Positions 62,661 through 64,000 of a stretch of DNA of 64,000 bases are shown here, one piece after another. The DNA lies in NCBI GenBank assembly GCA_942490885.1, contig CALNYT010000002.1:3410001-3474000 (forward strand). Direction: 5' to 3'. The notes beneath the pieces are model-generated. The model was not told the DNA's origin, did not search any database, and saw only the letters and a list, made by a program, of their open reading frames with translations. Source of the DNA: Oceanirhabdus sp942490885 (GTDB taxonomy: Bacteria; Bacillota; Clostridia; Clostridiales; Clostridiaceae). Both the position numbers and the translations under genes were made by a program. How positions within the stretch are numbered: position 1 is the stretch's first letter; the number at the start of each line of letters is the position of its first letter.

Positions 62661-63725
62661 CTAACCACTAATTACTTGTAATAAAAAACCATATAGTTTT
62701 CTGTAATTATTTTTGTAATAATGAACCATATCTCTTTTTAACTTTTGAGTATTTTCTATTTGATTTTCGCCTTTAGCCCAGTAATTTACAATTTCTTGGA
62801 TGCATACTTCAAAGTTATTTCTTTCTTCAAGTTTGAACTTTATCTTAAATCCTAATTCCTTTAGTTTTTCTAATTCATCTTCCCACAGTATTCTTCCATT
62901 ATTGTCCTCTAGTATCTCTCCAACCATCCAAATCTGACCATGGCTCTTTAAGTATTTATTGCAATTTAATAATATTTTATTTATTATCAACACTCCATCC
63001 TTACCTCCATCACCTGATACATAATAATCCAAATCATTAGGTATCGGCACATATGGCGGATTAGCTACTATCATGTCAAATTTATTATCTATTCCTTCAA
63101 ATAAATCACAATTAATTACTTTTACTTTATTTGAAACGCCATTAAGAATCTTGTTAAACTCAATTACATTACATGCTTCCTTGTTAATTTCAACACAGGT
63201 AACTTTCATATGGTTTCTTTTCGCTGCTAAAATACCTTGTATACCACTACCACTGCAGAGATCTAATAATTCTCCATTTAAGTATTTCATATTATTACAT
63301 AGAATTAATGAATCCAATCCTATATAAATATCTTTTCTATCAAACTTTTTAGGAGAATTCTGATAATATTCAGGACATATACCCACTAAAAAATAACTAT
63401 CCAAATAACAAACTATTGAGTATTCAGAATAAACTTCCTCTCCATCTTTTTTTAATATACCAATATTAAGTAATTCACTAATGAATTCTTTTCCCATTAT
63501 TTCTATTAGTACATCAATTGATATATGTTTTCCATATAAAAATACTTCATATGCTTTGTACAGGTTTTCATCTATATCTTCTCTAATTCTATTAGTCCAA
63601 TTCATATCTGGCCATACTGTACAAAAATGCTGCTTCTCTCTTAATAAGTAAAAAGATATTCCATAATTCAAATCATCCAATTGCTTCTTAAGCCTTTTAA
63701 TAATATTCTCATCAATTATTATCAT
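62661..63725 (-). CDS. SAM-dependent methyltransferase with NPPY motif (HemK/PrmC-like catalytic domain)
   Basis: 354 residues, ATG preceded by GAGGTGGAAAA. The N-terminal 130 residues are family-specific and not recognised. The catalytic domain has motif I LLDLCSGSGIQGILAAKR (about 153-170), the acidic VTCVEINKEA, and VANPPYVPIP (222-228), which marks N-methylation of amide or amino nitrogens or O-methylation in some families. It probably modifies the peptide product or its terminus. It ends 11 bp before the M16 gene and overlaps the upstream gene by 14 bp. Confidence 0.85.
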   Translation of the reverse strand: MIIIDENIIKRLKKQLDDLNYGISFYLLREKQHFCTVWPDMNWTNRIREDIDENLYKAYEVFLYGKHISIDVLIEIMGKEFISELLNIGILKKDGEEVYSEYSIVCYLDSYFLVGICPEYYQNSPKKFDRKDIYIGLDSLILCNNMKYLNGELLDLCSGSGIQGILAAKRNHMKVTCVEINKEACNVIEFNKILNGVSNKVKVINCDLFEGIDNKFDMIVANPPYVPIPNDLDYYVSGDGGKDGVLIINKILLNCNKYLKSHGQIWMVGEILEDNNGRILWEDELEKLKELGFKIKFKLEERNNFEVCIQEIVNYWAKGENQIENTQKLKRDMVHYYKNNYRKLYGFLLQVISG

Positions 63726-64000
63726 TTTTCCACCTCATATCTTCTTTTGACTCAATATAAAGAAAATATTTATATATAGCTCCTCCGTTCATTATCTCTT
63801 CTACTAATCTCTTTTGAATATCAATTTTCTTATTTCTCATTATTCTGTAAATATATCCTCCAAATTCACATAATCCGTTAACCTTTATAGAAACATCTGA
63901 AATACTGTATTTATCCCCTATCTTTTCTTTTTCAAAACTGTATTTTCCAAAGCTAAACCCTGATATAATATATCTATCAAATTTGTTTATCTTTTCCTTA
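63712..64000 (-). CDS. unknown protein of the RiPP-like cluster, C-terminal part
   Basis: The frame is open from the window edge to a TGA at 63712, overlapping the methyltransferase start by 14 bp. The visible 95 residues read KEKINKFDRYIISGFSFGKY, KYSISDVSIKVNGLCEFGGY and IDIQKRLVEEIMNGGAIYKYFLYIESKED. It is basic, with a strand-rich middle. No family is recognised. The tight overlap makes it part of the same operon, so the cluster continues past the window edge. Confidence 0.7.
   Translation of the reverse strand, partial: KEKINKFDRYIISGFSFGKYSFEKEKIGDKYSISDVSIKVNGLCEFGGYIYRIMRNKKIDIQKRLVEEIMNGGAIYKYFLYIESKEDMRWKNDNN

Overview
The window is strongly AT-rich, with AGGAGG-type ribosome sites, hairpin-plus-T terminators, and cobalamin and TPP riboswitches that end in terminators. 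Together with the gene content ([NiFe] hydrogenase, rbs operon, LrgAB, PadR/DUF4097 pair) this points to a low-GC anaerobic Firmicute, most likely Clostridium. No rRNA, tRNA, CRISPR array or complete insertion sequence was seen.

Layout. 1-9.5 kb: a partial TldD/PmbA-like gene, an unknown protein plus glycosyltransferase pair, a RimK-like ATP-grasp ligase, a chemoreceptor, a MATE efflux protein, a YhaM-like nuclease and a small membrane-anchored protein. 9.6-12.8 kb: a FecBCD-type ABC transporter behind a cobalamin riboswitch. 12.8-16 kb: [NiFe] hydrogenase small and large subunits, their maturation protease and a cytochrome b5-like protein; then a secreted neutral ceramidase. 18.5-30.4 kb: a second cobalamin-riboswitch operon with an ABC transporter, a CobN/ChlH-type chelatase subunit and ChlI- and ChlD-like AAA+ subunits. 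Its front end carries decayed copies of a binding-protein gene and a cobN gene, so the unit was once duplicated. 30.5-31.3 kb: several tiny unrecognised genes.

31.4-37.5 kb: ribose operon rbsKDACB plus rbsR, with a textbook promoter and clustered LacI-type operators. 37.5-44.9 kb: a PAS histidine kinase, a small secreted protein, a patatin-like lipase, two gene remnants, an IscU-like scaffold and a vanadium-haloperoxidase-like enzyme. 44.9-52.7 kb: two thiamin operons, each behind a TPP riboswitch (a ThiXYZ-type transporter with an MTH1187-family protein; ThiM-ThiE-ThiD), flanking a PadR/DUF1700 remnant/DUF4097 group. 53-58.2 kb: a tandem-GNAT protein, LrgA/LrgB, a large unknown coiled-coil protein and a dead DAHP synthase gene.

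58.3-64 kb (minus strand, continuing past the window edge): a compact cluster that reads as an uncharacterised RiPP biosynthesis locus. It holds a 77-residue precursor-like peptide with a Cys/Tyr/Phe-rich tail, a cobalamin-type radical SAM enzyme, an MFS exporter, an M16 peptidase with an intact HxxEH motif, a methyltransferase with an NPPY motif and one further overlapping unknown gene. A hairpin lies between the precursor and the radical SAM gene. This is the best candidate for an undescribed system here.

A second theme is a family of intergenic repeats built on GGGGTCTGACCCC-like palindromes. At two places they occur as degenerate units with an exact 30-nt period.
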